From Niastella vici (GTDB lineage: Bacteria; Bacteroidota; Bacteroidia; Chitinophagales; Chitinophagaceae), in the NCBI RefSeq assembly GCF_002077945.1, contig NZ_LVYD01000013.1, positions 62,001 through 126,000 of the forward strand: a stretch of DNA of 64,000 nucleotides. Reading direction: 5' to 3'. A program made the position numbers and the translations under genes. Positions 51,143 to 60,221 of the stretch are shown here, in pieces. Numbering within the stretch: position 1 is the stretch's first letter; each line of letters starts with the position of its first letter. Under the pieces are notes generated by a model. The model was not told the DNA's origin, searched no databases, and was given only the letters and a program-made list of their open reading frames with translations.

Positions 51143-51859
51143 ATGGGAACAGCATTACAAAGAACCATTTATCAATTACGTTCTGAAGACCGTGAGTTCT
51201 TTCAGATCGCCATTTCGGTTGACTGTGTAATTTTTGGTTTCGACAAAAACGAACTGAAAGTATTACTCATTAAATCTGACCTGGAAGAATTCAATAACCA
51301 GTGGTCGTTACTGGGCGACCTGGTACGTCCCGATGAAAACCTCGACACCGCCTCATACCGCGTATTGAAAGATCGTACGGGGCTCGATGATGTATACCTT
51401 GAACAGGTATATACTTTTGGTGAGGTAAACCGGCACCCCGCCGGCAGGGTTATCAGCACCGCTTATTATTCGCTGATCAATATTAAAGACCACCAGCCTA
51501 TGTTGAGTGACAATGAGCTGCACTGGCACCCGGTGAATGAGATCAATACACTGGCTTTTGATCATAAGACCATCCTCGATACCTGCCTGCAACGGCTGCA
51601 ATCGAAGATTGAAGAGCACCCCATCGTATTCAATCTGTTGCCCGAAAAGTTCTCGCTCCGTGAGTTACAAAATCTGTATGAAGCCATCCTCGGCGTTAAA
51701 ATGGACCGCCGCAATTTCAGGAAGAAGTTCTTCCTCATGAACTGGCTTGAAGATATGAATGAGCTGGAACAGGATGTTCCGCACCGGCCCGGAAAATTGT
51801 ACCGGTTCAATGCTTCCCGGTTCTCTAACGGTAAAACCAAGACCCCGATGCCCGTATAA
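51143..51859 (+). CDS. Nudix-fold transcriptional regulator (NrtR/AraR-like)
   Basis: 238 residues: an N-terminal Nudix fold (FQIAISVDCVIFGFDKNELK, WSLLGDLVRPDENLDTAS) and a C-terminal winged helix (FSLRELQNLYEAILGVKMD followed by RRNFRKKFFLMNWL). The Nudix box is broken: the catalytic REUXEE pattern reads RVLKDR, so it should bind a ligand without cleaving it. This is the pattern of the NrtR family, including Bacteroides AraR, which senses a sugar. It lies directly upstream of susC on the same strand, so its ligand is probably linked to the substrate of that uptake locus. The ligand cannot be read from the sequence. Confidence 0.85.
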   Translation: MGTALQRTIYQLRSEDREFFQIAISVDCVIFGFDKNELKVLLIKSDLEEFNNQWSLLGDLVRPDENLDTASYRVLKDRTGLDDVYLEQVYTFGEVNRHPAGRVISTAYYSLINIKDHQPMLSDNELHWHPVNEINTLAFDHKTILDTCLQRLQSKIEEHPIVFNLLPEKFSLRELQNLYEAILGVKMDRRNFRKKFFLMNWLEDMNELEQDVPHRPGKLYRFNASRFSNGKTKTPMPV

Positions 51860-51956
51860 TATTCGTTTTTAATTTAAAAGCAAGATATAAAGCAGCATTT
51901 TTTAATGTAAGTAGTGTCTAGTAATTAGAAAAGGCACTAATCTCACCCGTCCGGTG

Positions 51957-51983
51957 CATGGTTGCTACATCTGAGTAACCATG
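51957..51983. promoter_or_regulatory. Candidate operator CATGGTT-N13-AACCATG upstream of susC
   Basis: Two 7-base arms (51957-51963 and 51977-51983) are perfect reverse complements with a 13-base spacer. It lies about 175 bases before the susC start, near the start of the regulatory gap. Confidence 0.4.
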
Positions 51984-52095
51984 TTAACTGGCTCATAACC
52001 ACTTGGATAAGGCAATAAATCGTAGCATGTAAGTTTTAGGTAAGATCGGCTAAATCGACTTATTTATTTTTTTTAGAGTTATAGAAATTGTATAT

Positions 52096-52118
52096 AATTG
52101 TGTATAGGTTACACAATT
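52096..52118. promoter_or_regulatory. Perfect 9-bp inverted repeat upstream of susC
   Basis: AATTGTGTA (52096-52104) and TACACAATT (52110-52118) around a 5-base centre, 37 bases before the susC ATG. Candidate binding site for the Nudix regulator just upstream, or a 5' UTR stem-loop. Confidence 0.5.
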
Positions 52119-52155
52119 GGTATCAACGATTTTTAACCAATAACTACTTACTATT

Positions 52156-55137
52156 ATGCCCTCAAAACGATTGCTAAAGGCAATACTGCCTTTATTGACT
52201 GTCATCTATTCCCTCAACGTCTATTCTCAAACCAAGCAAATTACAGGTACAATCAAAGACAGCAAGGGTGCCGGTGTTGTAGGCGCTTCTGTTGTCATTA
52301 AAGGTTCCAGAGGTGGTACTACCACCAATGCTGAGGGAACGTTTCGGCTAACGGTGCCCGAAGCAACCAAAACACTATCCATTAGTGCCGTAGGGTTTGC
52401 ACCCCAGGATGTAGACGTTTCTTCCAGTGCTACTGTTGATGTTAAACTGGTCGAAAGCCAAAGTAGTCTTAATGAAGTGGTGGTTGTAGGGTATGGTGGG
52501 GTACGAAAAAGAGACATCACCGGTTCGGTGGCGGTAGTAGCTGCCAAGGATTTTAACCGCGGGCAGATCAATACGCCCGAACAGTTATTACAGGGCAAGG
52601 TGCCTGGCTTGCAAATTACCAATAGTAGCGGTCAGCCCGGCGGGCTTACTATTGTAAAGATCAGGGGAAACAACTCCATCAGAACGGGTAACACGCCGTT
52701 GTATGTAGTGGATGGCGTTATATTGGATGGCCGTACACCGCGGCCAAACTTCGCCCCCTCCGGTGTAGGTACTACCCCAACCAGTGACCCGCTCACGTTT
52801 ATTAACCCCAACGAAATTTCCGATGTTCAGGTGCTGAAAGATGCTTCAGCCGCTGCAATTTTCGGTTCCCGCGGCGCCAATGGCGTTATACAGATAACTA
52901 CAAAAAAAGGCGCCGTTGGTCCTGCCAAAGTAGAGGTCAATGCCAACGTTGGTTTTAGCGATGAAATGCGGAAGATCGATGTGCTGGATGCTGGCGGTTA
53001 TCGCGCAGCTATTGCAAAATATGGCGCCCCTAATTCAGATTCGGGCGCCAGTATAAACCCATTCAAGGAGATCATTCGCCATGGCGTTACCCAAAACTAT
53101 TCAGTTGCCTTAAGTGGTGGTAACGATAACGGCAGATACCGGGCTTCCTTCTTTGCCGGCGATCAGGATGGTATTATTGTTAAGAGCAACCTCAAAAAAT
53201 ATGTAGGGAATTTTAATGGCCAGTTTAAATTCCTCGATAAAAAATTAAGCATAGATTTTAGCACCACGGCTGCCAATGTGGGTGAACATATAGCGCCTAT
53301 TTCTCAGGATGCCGGTAGTAACGGCACCTTGATCTCGCTGGCCCTTATATGGAACCCTACCCTGGTATTGAGAAGGAGTGACGGAACGTATAACCAAACA
53401 AACCCCAGCGGACAGGTTAACCCACTGGCTTTGTCAGATGCGTATACCGATATCTCGAACATAACTACAGTGCTGGGCAATGTAAACGCATCGTATAAAA
53501 TTTTTGACTGGCTCGAATACGCATTTAAATATGGGCTTAATTATGGTTCAGGTAATCGAAAAGGTGAAATACAGGGTTGGATAAAAGGAACAGGTGGTAA
53601 TGCAGATGGCGCCGGTGCGGCTGCTGTATTGAATAATTACCTGTTCTCACAAACCCTTACACATACCTTACAATTTAATAAAGACGTGGGTAGCGATTTT
53701 TCAATAAATGCGCTGGCGGGGTACGAATACTGGAAAACTGAATATTGGGGAAGCAGCACCTCGGTGTATGGGTTCGACTACAATCTGCAACAGACAAACC
53801 GCGTAGGCAATCATTATTATGATAATATGGATGATGGCAAACGCGCTAATTTAAACACCGGTGCATTCAGAGACCCAATCGTTGAAATTCAAAGCTATTT
53901 TGCCCGTGCTGTATTTAATTATAGGGGCAGATATTCTCTTACAGGTACCTTCAGGGCCGATGGTTCCAGCAAGTTCGGTTCAGCAAACCGGTATGCTTAC
54001 TTCCCCTCGCTGGCTGCATCCTGGCTTATTTCGGGCGAAGACTTTATGAAAGATAACCCAATCATCAATACATTGAAGCTGCGGGTAGGATACGGCCAAA
54101 CCGGTAACCAGGAGTTTGCGGCAGATGCTGCGCTCGATGTATACCGGTATTCAAGCAACGGTTCAATTACCACCAACCACTTCGGAAATAAGAACCTGAA
54201 ATGGGAAACGGTTGAATCATATAACATAGGGCTCGACTTTACCTTATTAAACAACCGGCTCAATGGCGTAGTTGATTATTTTTATAAAAAGACCAAGGAC
54301 CCCATCTTTCTGGCTGTGGTGCCACAACCAACCGGCGCCGGTGGTGTACAATATAAAAACCTCGATGGCGCCTATGTACGGAACAGCGGGGTAGAGATCG
54401 GTTTGTGGGGCGATATCATTGTTGGAAAGGATTTTAACTGGAGCGCCAATGCAAACGCAACATTTGTAAAGAACAAATTTATATTCCCCGCAGCAGGCAA
54501 AGCGCCCCTGGCATTGACAGGTGGTTTGCACGGTCAGGGTACTTCGGGCGCTTTCTCAGAAGCTATTGCAAATAATCAGCCGGTTGATGTTTTTTACCTG
54601 CCCTCGTTCCAGGGATTTGATAAGGACGGTATCGGTATTTATTCAGCACAACCTGATTATGTAGGCGATCCCAATCCCAACCTCTATGTAGGGTTCAGTA
54701 CTGATATTTCATACAAAAAATGGAGCATTAACCTGGGTACACACGGCTCTTTCGGGAACAAGCTGTACAACAATACCGCCATGAGCGTATTGAATATCTC
54801 AAATATAATTGGTGGAAGAAATATCGCTTCGGGCCTTGTTTCAAGTTCTGAAAGCCCGGCAAACCCGATCACCACTTCTACCCGGTTCCTCGAAAGTGGT
54901 AGTTATTTTAAATTACACAGTGCCACCCTGCGCTATACGTTTGGCAACCTGAAAGCACTCAAAAACTTTAGTGTATACGTTTCTGCCAATAACATATTTG
55001 TGATCTCCAAGTATAAAGGTTTTGATCCTGAAGTGAATGTTGATAAAGCCCTGAATGGTATTCCTTCATTGGGTGTCGATTATATTGGCTATCCAACACA
55101 AAGAACATTTTTAGGCGGGGTTAGTTTTTCTTTATAA
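52156..55137 (+). CDS. SusC/RagA family TonB-dependent outer-membrane transporter
   Basis: 993 residues, typical for a SusC. A signal peptide (about 1-25: LLKAILPLLTVIYSLNVYSQ) is followed by a CarboxypepD_reg-like beta-sandwich (about 30-105), a TonB-box-like ESQSSLNEVVVVGYGG segment, a plug domain (about 118-240, with VYVVDGVILDG-like NTPLYVVDGVILDGRTP and EISDVQVLKDASAAAIFGSR), and a large beta-barrel to the C-terminal FLGGVSFSL. It imports an oligomer across the outer membrane with energy from TonB, with SusD as its lid. The substrate is unknown. First gene of the susC-susD-FG-GAP operon. Confidence 0.93.
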   Translation: MPSKRLLKAILPLLTVIYSLNVYSQTKQITGTIKDSKGAGVVGASVVIKGSRGGTTTNAEGTFRLTVPEATKTLSISAVGFAPQDVDVSSSATVDVKLVESQSSLNEVVVVGYGGVRKRDITGSVAVVAAKDFNRGQINTPEQLLQGKVPGLQITNSSGQPGGLTIVKIRGNNSIRTGNTPLYVVDGVILDGRTPRPNFAPSGVGTTPTSDPLTFINPNEISDVQVLKDASAAAIFGSRGANGVIQITTKKGAVGPAKVEVNANVGFSDEMRKIDVLDAGGYRAAIAKYGAPNSDSGASINPFKEIIRHGVTQNYSVALSGGNDNGRYRASFFAGDQDGIIVKSNLKKYVGNFNGQFKFLDKKLSIDFSTTAANVGEHIAPISQDAGSNGTLISLALIWNPTLVLRRSDGTYNQTNPSGQVNPLALSDAYTDISNITTVLGNVNASYKIFDWLEYAFKYGLNYGSGNRKGEIQGWIKGTGGNADGAGAAAVLNNYLFSQTLTHTLQFNKDVGSDFSINALAGYEYWKTEYWGSSTSVYGFDYNLQQTNRVGNHYYDNMDDGKRANLNTGAFRDPIVEIQSYFARAVFNYRGRYSLTGTFRADGSSKFGSANRYAYFPSLAASWLISGEDFMKDNPIINTLKLRVGYGQTGNQEFAADAALDVYRYSSNGSITTNHFGNKNLKWETVESYNIGLDFTLLNNRLNGVVDYFYKKTKDPIFLAVVPQPTGAGGVQYKNLDGAYVRNSGVEIGLWGDIIVGKDFNWSANANATFVKNKFIFPAAGKAPLALTGGLHGQGTSGAFSEAIANNQPVDVFYLPSFQGFDKDGIGIYSAQPDYVGDPNPNLYVGFSTDISYKKWSINLGTHGSFGNKLYNNTAMSVLNISNIIGGRNIASGLVSSSESPANPITTSTRFLESGSYFKLHSATLRYTFGNLKALKNFSVYVSANNIFVISKYKGFDPEVNVDKALNGIPSLGVDYIGYPTQRTFLGGVSFSL

Positions 55138-55160
55138 CAGTCACTACAAAAAAATAAATC

Positions 55161-56765
55161 ATGACACTTAAATATATTTTCACGGCTGGTTTGGTGCTGT
55201 CGCTGGGTTGTACTAAGCTGGATCAGAAATTAAATGATAGTTTCACCACTCCTGGTGGCACCGGTTCTTCAGATGTGAACGCGCTATTGACCGGTGCATA
55301 TAACAGCATGGCCCCGTTAATGCATAACCAGGACCGGCTATTTTCCTTACAGGAAACAACAACTGATGAAGCATTGATTCCGGTACGTGGTGGCGACTGG
55401 GACGATAACGGTGTTTGGCGTGTATTGCATGCGCACACCTGGACAACCATTCACACGCAAATCAAGACTGTTTTCAACCTGTTGGGACAATTGGAAAGCG
55501 GCGCCATCACAACCCTGGCATTTAATCCCAATGCGAGCCAGAAAGCTGAAGCATTATTCCTTCGCTCTTTTGCCCAGTTCTATTTTCTTGATCTGTACGG
55601 GCAGGTGCCTTACAGGCAGGTAGTTGATTACAACTCAATAGGACCCGCCCCGGTAATGTCACCGGCAGAAGCGGTTGATACGTTAACAACTATACTAAAT
55701 GGTATTATTCCACAGTTGCCAGAGGCAAACCTTCCATATAAAGCAAGCCCCGATGCAGCCCGGTTCTTATTGATGAAAGTGCTGTTAAATAAAGGCGCTT
55801 TCATAAACAAGCAATCACCTACATTTGCCGATGCCGATATGCAACAGGTAGTTACGCTGGGAAATGCCATTATTAACAGCGGTAAGTACAGTCTTACCAC
55901 CAATTACTTTGATAATTTCGGTCCTACCAATTCAACGGATTCAAAAGAAAGGATCTTTGCCTGGCACAATACGGGCGCCGCTTCGGCAAATGACGGTATT
56001 AACAGCGGTGGTATCAATGCCCGCTGGATGATGACACTGCATTACAACTCCTGGGATAAGAACAATACATTTGGAAGCGCAGGCTGGAATGGCTTTACCA
56101 CCGTGGCCGAATTTTATAATACTTTTGGTTCAACCGATAAAAGATTGGGCGGAATCGCCTATCCCGGTGTAACCGACCAATCTGGCTTAAAACCGGGTTT
56201 GGTAGTAGGCCCTCAGGTTAATGAAGCCAACCAGCCGATAAAAGATCGTCAGGGCAATCCGCTTTCATTTACCACCGATGTGAAATTAATAGAAGTCGAT
56301 AAAAAAAGGCTGGAAGTAGCAGGTATCCGTGTTATTAAGTATCCACCGGATTATTCAGCTTATAATACCGGCAACCAGCGAAATCAATTGCAGATCTTCC
56401 GTTATGCCGATGTGCTGTTAATGGTGGCCGAAGCCAAATTGCGGCAGGCATCGCCCGATGTGGCCGGCGCCCTGGTACTGATAAACCAGTTAAGGGCTGC
56501 CCGTGGCGCCACAGCGCTCACAGCTATTACGCTGGTGAATCCGGCTAATGTATATGATGCAGGCACATTACTGGCCGAAAGAGGCCGGGAAATGTATTGG
56601 GAAAGCTGGCGCCGGCAAGATCTCATCCGGTTTGGCGTGTTCCTTAAAGCATGGTCTTTAAAAGATGCCGATCCCGATCCGCAAAGAAACCTGCTTTTCC
56701 CCATTGCACCAGATGAACTGCTGGCTAATCCAAACCTGCATCAAAATCCCGGCTATGGCGAATAA
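55161..56765 (+). CDS. SusD/RagB family nutrient-binding lipoprotein
   Basis: 534 residues, 23 bases downstream of susC. Lipobox LSLGC (Cys17) anchors it to the outer membrane. SusD features are visible: an early FTTPGGTGSSDVNALLTGAYNSM, the TPR-like helices with QKAEALFLRSFAQFYFLDLYGQVPY, and the C-terminal YADVLLMVAEAKLRQAS and LAERGREMYWESWRRQDLIRFG, which are highly conserved in the family. It binds the substrate for SusC. Partner genes downstream are the FG-GAP lipoproteins. Confidence 0.93.
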   Translation: MTLKYIFTAGLVLSLGCTKLDQKLNDSFTTPGGTGSSDVNALLTGAYNSMAPLMHNQDRLFSLQETTTDEALIPVRGGDWDDNGVWRVLHAHTWTTIHTQIKTVFNLLGQLESGAITTLAFNPNASQKAEALFLRSFAQFYFLDLYGQVPYRQVVDYNSIGPAPVMSPAEAVDTLTTILNGIIPQLPEANLPYKASPDAARFLLMKVLLNKGAFINKQSPTFADADMQQVVTLGNAIINSGKYSLTTNYFDNFGPTNSTDSKERIFAWHNTGAASANDGINSGGINARWMMTLHYNSWDKNNTFGSAGWNGFTTVAEFYNTFGSTDKRLGGIAYPGVTDQSGLKPGLVVGPQVNEANQPIKDRQGNPLSFTTDVKLIEVDKKRLEVAGIRVIKYPPDYSAYNTGNQRNQLQIFRYADVLLMVAEAKLRQASPDVAGALVLINQLRAARGATALTAITLVNPANVYDAGTLLAERGREMYWESWRRQDLIRFGVFLKAWSLKDADPDPQRNLLFPIAPDELLANPNLHQNPGYGE

Positions 56766-56881
56766 GATAATTGATTAAATTTATTGTACTACACAAAGGT
56801 CATTATTCATCAATAATGACCTTTGTCCTTTCAATGAGGGTGATGCACGCATACATTATATTCAATAATATTATTATCCGG

Positions 56882-59800
56882 ATGTATTTAAAAGGATTGC
56901 TTGGCTGTTTGCTCGCAGGTTGTCTTTTTTGCACAGCCTGTAAAAACAAAAAAGATGCACAATCAACCTTGTTTGAGTTGATGGAAAATACCGGCATCAA
57001 TTTTAATAACCAGGTGGTTGACCAGGAGTATGATAACAGTTTTTTGTTCAGAAACTTTTATAACGGCGGTGGCGTGGCCATTGGCGATATCAATAATGAT
57101 GGCCTGGCCGATGTGTTGCTCACCTCGAACATGGCTGAGAATAAATTATACCTGAATAAAGGCAATTTCAAGTTTGAAGATATTACAGCAAAAAGTGGCA
57201 TGAAGCAGGACAGCATGTGGAGCACCGGCGCCGTGATGGCTGATATTAATAATGATGGCTGGCTCGATGTGTACATCTGCAATTCGGGTCACATGAAAAA
57301 TGGCCACCGGCGCAACAAATTATACCTCAACAACCATAACGGCACGTTTACAGAAGCGGCAGCACAATATGGGCTGGATATTTCAGCTTACACTACCCAG
57401 GTTTCTTTTTTTGATTACGATCTCGATGGCGATCTCGATTGTTTTATGATCGATAACAGTCCCATGCCGGTGAATACCCTCGGTTATACCAACCGGCGCG
57501 ATCTGCCGGCAAAAGAGTGGCCTGTGGCTGATTTCGTAAAAGATGGCGGCGATCATTTATACAGAAATGACAACGGCCATTTTACCGAGGTGAATAAAGA
57601 AGCCGGTATTCATGGCACTTTAATGAGCTTTGGGCTGGGCGTTTCGGTGGGCGATGTCAATAACGATGGCTATCCTGATATCTATGTGGCCAATGATTCG
57701 TACGAACGCGATTATTTATACATCAACCAACGCAATGGCACTTTTAAAGATGAAATGGAAAGGTGCATGAAGCAGAACAGCTTTTCATCGATGGGTGCCG
57801 ATATAGGAGATATCAACAACGATGGTTATGCCGACATTTTCACTACCGACATGCTGCCCGACAACGATTACCGCCTTAAAACATTGGGCGCGTTTGATAA
57901 CATTGATCAGTATCGCAACAAATTGCAAATAGGATTCTATCACCAGTACATGAAGAACTGTTTGCAGTTGAATAATGGTAATGGCACATTTTCAGACATA
58001 GCCAATTACAGTGGTGTGTGCGCTTCCGACTGGAGTTGGGGCGCCTTGCTGTTCGATGCCGATAATGATGGCCTGAACGATATTTACGTTTGCAATGGCG
58101 TTAACCGCGACGTCACCGATCTTGACTTTATGGAATTCTTCGCCAATGATATTATACAAAAAATGGTGCTCACCGGTAAAAAAGAAAAGGTGCAGGAAGT
58201 GGTAGAGCATATTCCCAAAACGCCGCAGATCAATAAAGCGTTTAAGAACCTGGGTAATCTGAAGTTTGCAGATGTGAGCCATGACTGGGGATTTACGCAG
58301 CCCTCTTTTTCAAATGGCGCAGCTTATGCCGATCTGGATAACGATGGCGACCTCGACCTGGTGGTCAATAATATAAACCAGCCGGCTTTTGTTTATAAGA
58401 ACCGGTCGCGCGAGCTGAATACAAATCATTACCTCAGCGTACTGCTAAAGGGAACTGACCACAATACTTTTGCTATTGGCAGTAAGATCACCCTGCACAC
58501 TGGCGGCACAATTATAACCCGCGAAGTAGTGCCCAGCCGGGGATTTCAATCGTCAATGGATTACAAACAGGTGATGGGGTTGGGAAAAAGGGCGGTCATA
58601 GATTCAATGATCATCATGTGGCCCGATCGCAGCGTAACTACCATCATTCATCCGGCAATTGATACAACCCTGGTGTTGTCAAAAACAAATGGCGCAAAAG
58701 ATTCCCTGCAGTATGCAATACCCAATAATTCCCGGTTGTTTATGCTGGTGCCCAGTGTATTTGAAAAGCACATGGAAGATGATTATGTTGATTTTTATTA
58801 CGAAAGGAATATACCCGAGATCCTTTCCCGCGAAGGGCCTAAAATAGCCACTGCAGATGTAAATGGCGATGGGTTAACCGATATGTATGTTGGTGGAACA
58901 AAAGGCCACCCCGGGCAATTATACCTGCAACAAAAAGGCGGCGGTTTTGTAAAGAAGGAAGTTCCGGTTTTTGCCCAGTTCAAGGATTTTGAAGATGAAG
59001 CCGTGCTGTTCTTTGATTGCGACAAAGATGGCGATGCCGATCTTTTTGTAGGGCCGGGTGGAAATAACAGCCCGCCCTATAGCCGGGAAATGCAAAGCCG
59101 CCTGCTAAAAAATGATGGGAAAGGAAATTTTACCCTCGATGCAGCTGCTTTTCAAAATAATGGCATGAACACCGGGATTGCCATCGCTTATGATTTTGAT
59201 CAGGATGGGGACCTCGACCTGTTTGTCGGAGGCAGAAGTACGCCCCGTAATTATGGCATTGCACCCGCCAGTTACATATACCTGAATAATGGGGAAGGAC
59301 ATTTTACTGATATCGCGAAAACAAAAAATGCTGACATTGCAAATATTGGGATGGTTACCGGGGCGGTTTGGGCCAATGTGGCCGGTGATGCAGCAAAAGA
59401 GCTGATCATTACCGGCGAATGGATGGCGCCCCGCATCTTTACGTTCAAAGGCGATCATTTTATTGAAGTAAAAAGCGATCTCAACGAATTGTATGGCTGG
59501 TGGCAAACAGTTGTTGCTGCAGATGTAAACAATGATGGAAAGACCGATCTGGTATTGGGGAATGTTGGTGATAATTTTTACCTGCATCCCGATAAGGAAG
59601 ACCCCGTAAAGTTGTGGATCAATGATTTTAACAGCAATGGGTCTGAAGATAAGATCCTGACCCGCACTTATGAAAAACGCGATGTGCCGGTGTTTTTAAA
59701 ACGGGAAATGCAGGAAGAGATCCCTTCTATAAAAAAGGAGAACCTGCAGCACAAGGATTACGCACGGAAATCAATACAGGAGCTGTTTCCCGAAGAAATG

Positions 59801-60202
59801 ATCGAAAAAAGCAATGTAAAACTGTTTAATTATACTAAAACAATAGTGGCCATCAATAACGGCAATGGCCAGTTTACCATTCAACCATTGCCATATGAGG
59901 CGCAATTGTCCCTAACGAATGCAATATTGTGTACCGACATTAATAAAGACGGGTTTCCCGACCTGGTGTTGGGTGGAAATAAATCAGGTTTTCCGCCCCA
60001 GTTCGGCAAGCTCGATGCCAGCTACGGCGATGTATTGATAAATAATGGAAAAGGTAGCTTTACCTGGTTGCCCTCGCGGCAAACGGGTTTGCTGGTTGAA
60101 GGTGAAGTGCGCGATATCACGTTGATTGCCGGAACGGGGGAGAATTATATTGTATTTGCAAGAAATGATGATTATCCGGTTCTATACAGTATAAAAAAGT
60201 AA
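56882..60202 (+). CDS. CRTAC1/ASPIC family FG-GAP repeat lipoprotein, first copy
   Basis: 1106 residues from the ATG at 56882, where MYLKGLLGCLLAGCLFCTAC forms a lipoprotein signal (Cys20). The frame is open further up, but that part is not signal-like. The body is a long FG-GAP/VCBS beta-propeller with about twelve calcium-binding loops of the form DxNxDGxxD, for example DINNDGLADV, DYDLDGDLD, DVNNDGYPD, DLDNDGDLD and DFDQDGDLD. A mid-protein ASPIC/UnbV block (about 540-630: KITLHTGGTIITREVVPSRG) is present. It is likely surface-exposed and Ca2+-stabilised, perhaps binding glycan or protein. It starts 116 bases past susD and is followed by a paralogue after 19 bases. Confidence 0.88.
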   Translation: MYLKGLLGCLLAGCLFCTACKNKKDAQSTLFELMENTGINFNNQVVDQEYDNSFLFRNFYNGGGVAIGDINNDGLADVLLTSNMAENKLYLNKGNFKFEDITAKSGMKQDSMWSTGAVMADINNDGWLDVYICNSGHMKNGHRRNKLYLNNHNGTFTEAAAQYGLDISAYTTQVSFFDYDLDGDLDCFMIDNSPMPVNTLGYTNRRDLPAKEWPVADFVKDGGDHLYRNDNGHFTEVNKEAGIHGTLMSFGLGVSVGDVNNDGYPDIYVANDSYERDYLYINQRNGTFKDEMERCMKQNSFSSMGADIGDINNDGYADIFTTDMLPDNDYRLKTLGAFDNIDQYRNKLQIGFYHQYMKNCLQLNNGNGTFSDIANYSGVCASDWSWGALLFDADNDGLNDIYVCNGVNRDVTDLDFMEFFANDIIQKMVLTGKKEKVQEVVEHIPKTPQINKAFKNLGNLKFADVSHDWGFTQPSFSNGAAYADLDNDGDLDLVVNNINQPAFVYKNRSRELNTNHYLSVLLKGTDHNTFAIGSKITLHTGGTIITREVVPSRGFQSSMDYKQVMGLGKRAVIDSMIIMWPDRSVTTIIHPAIDTTLVLSKTNGAKDSLQYAIPNNSRLFMLVPSVFEKHMEDDYVDFYYERNIPEILSREGPKIATADVNGDGLTDMYVGGTKGHPGQLYLQQKGGGFVKKEVPVFAQFKDFEDEAVLFFDCDKDGDADLFVGPGGNNSPPYSREMQSRLLKNDGKGNFTLDAAAFQNNGMNTGIAIAYDFDQDGDLDLFVGGRSTPRNYGIAPASYIYLNNGEGHFTDIAKTKNADIANIGMVTGAVWANVAGDAAKELIITGEWMAPRIFTFKGDHFIEVKSDLNELYGWWQTVVAADVNNDGKTDLVLGNVGDNFYLHPDKEDPVKLWINDFNSNGSEDKILTRTYEKRDVPVFLKREMQEEIPSIKKENLQHKDYARKSIQELFPEEMIEKSNVKLFNYTKTIVAINNGNGQFTIQPLPYEAQLSLTNAILCTDINKDGFPDLVLGGNKSGFPPQFGKLDASYGDVLINNGKGSFTWLPSRQTGLLVEGEVRDITLIAGTGENYIVFARNDDYPVLYSIKK

Positions 60203-60221
60203 AACAAGCGAATCGTAATTT

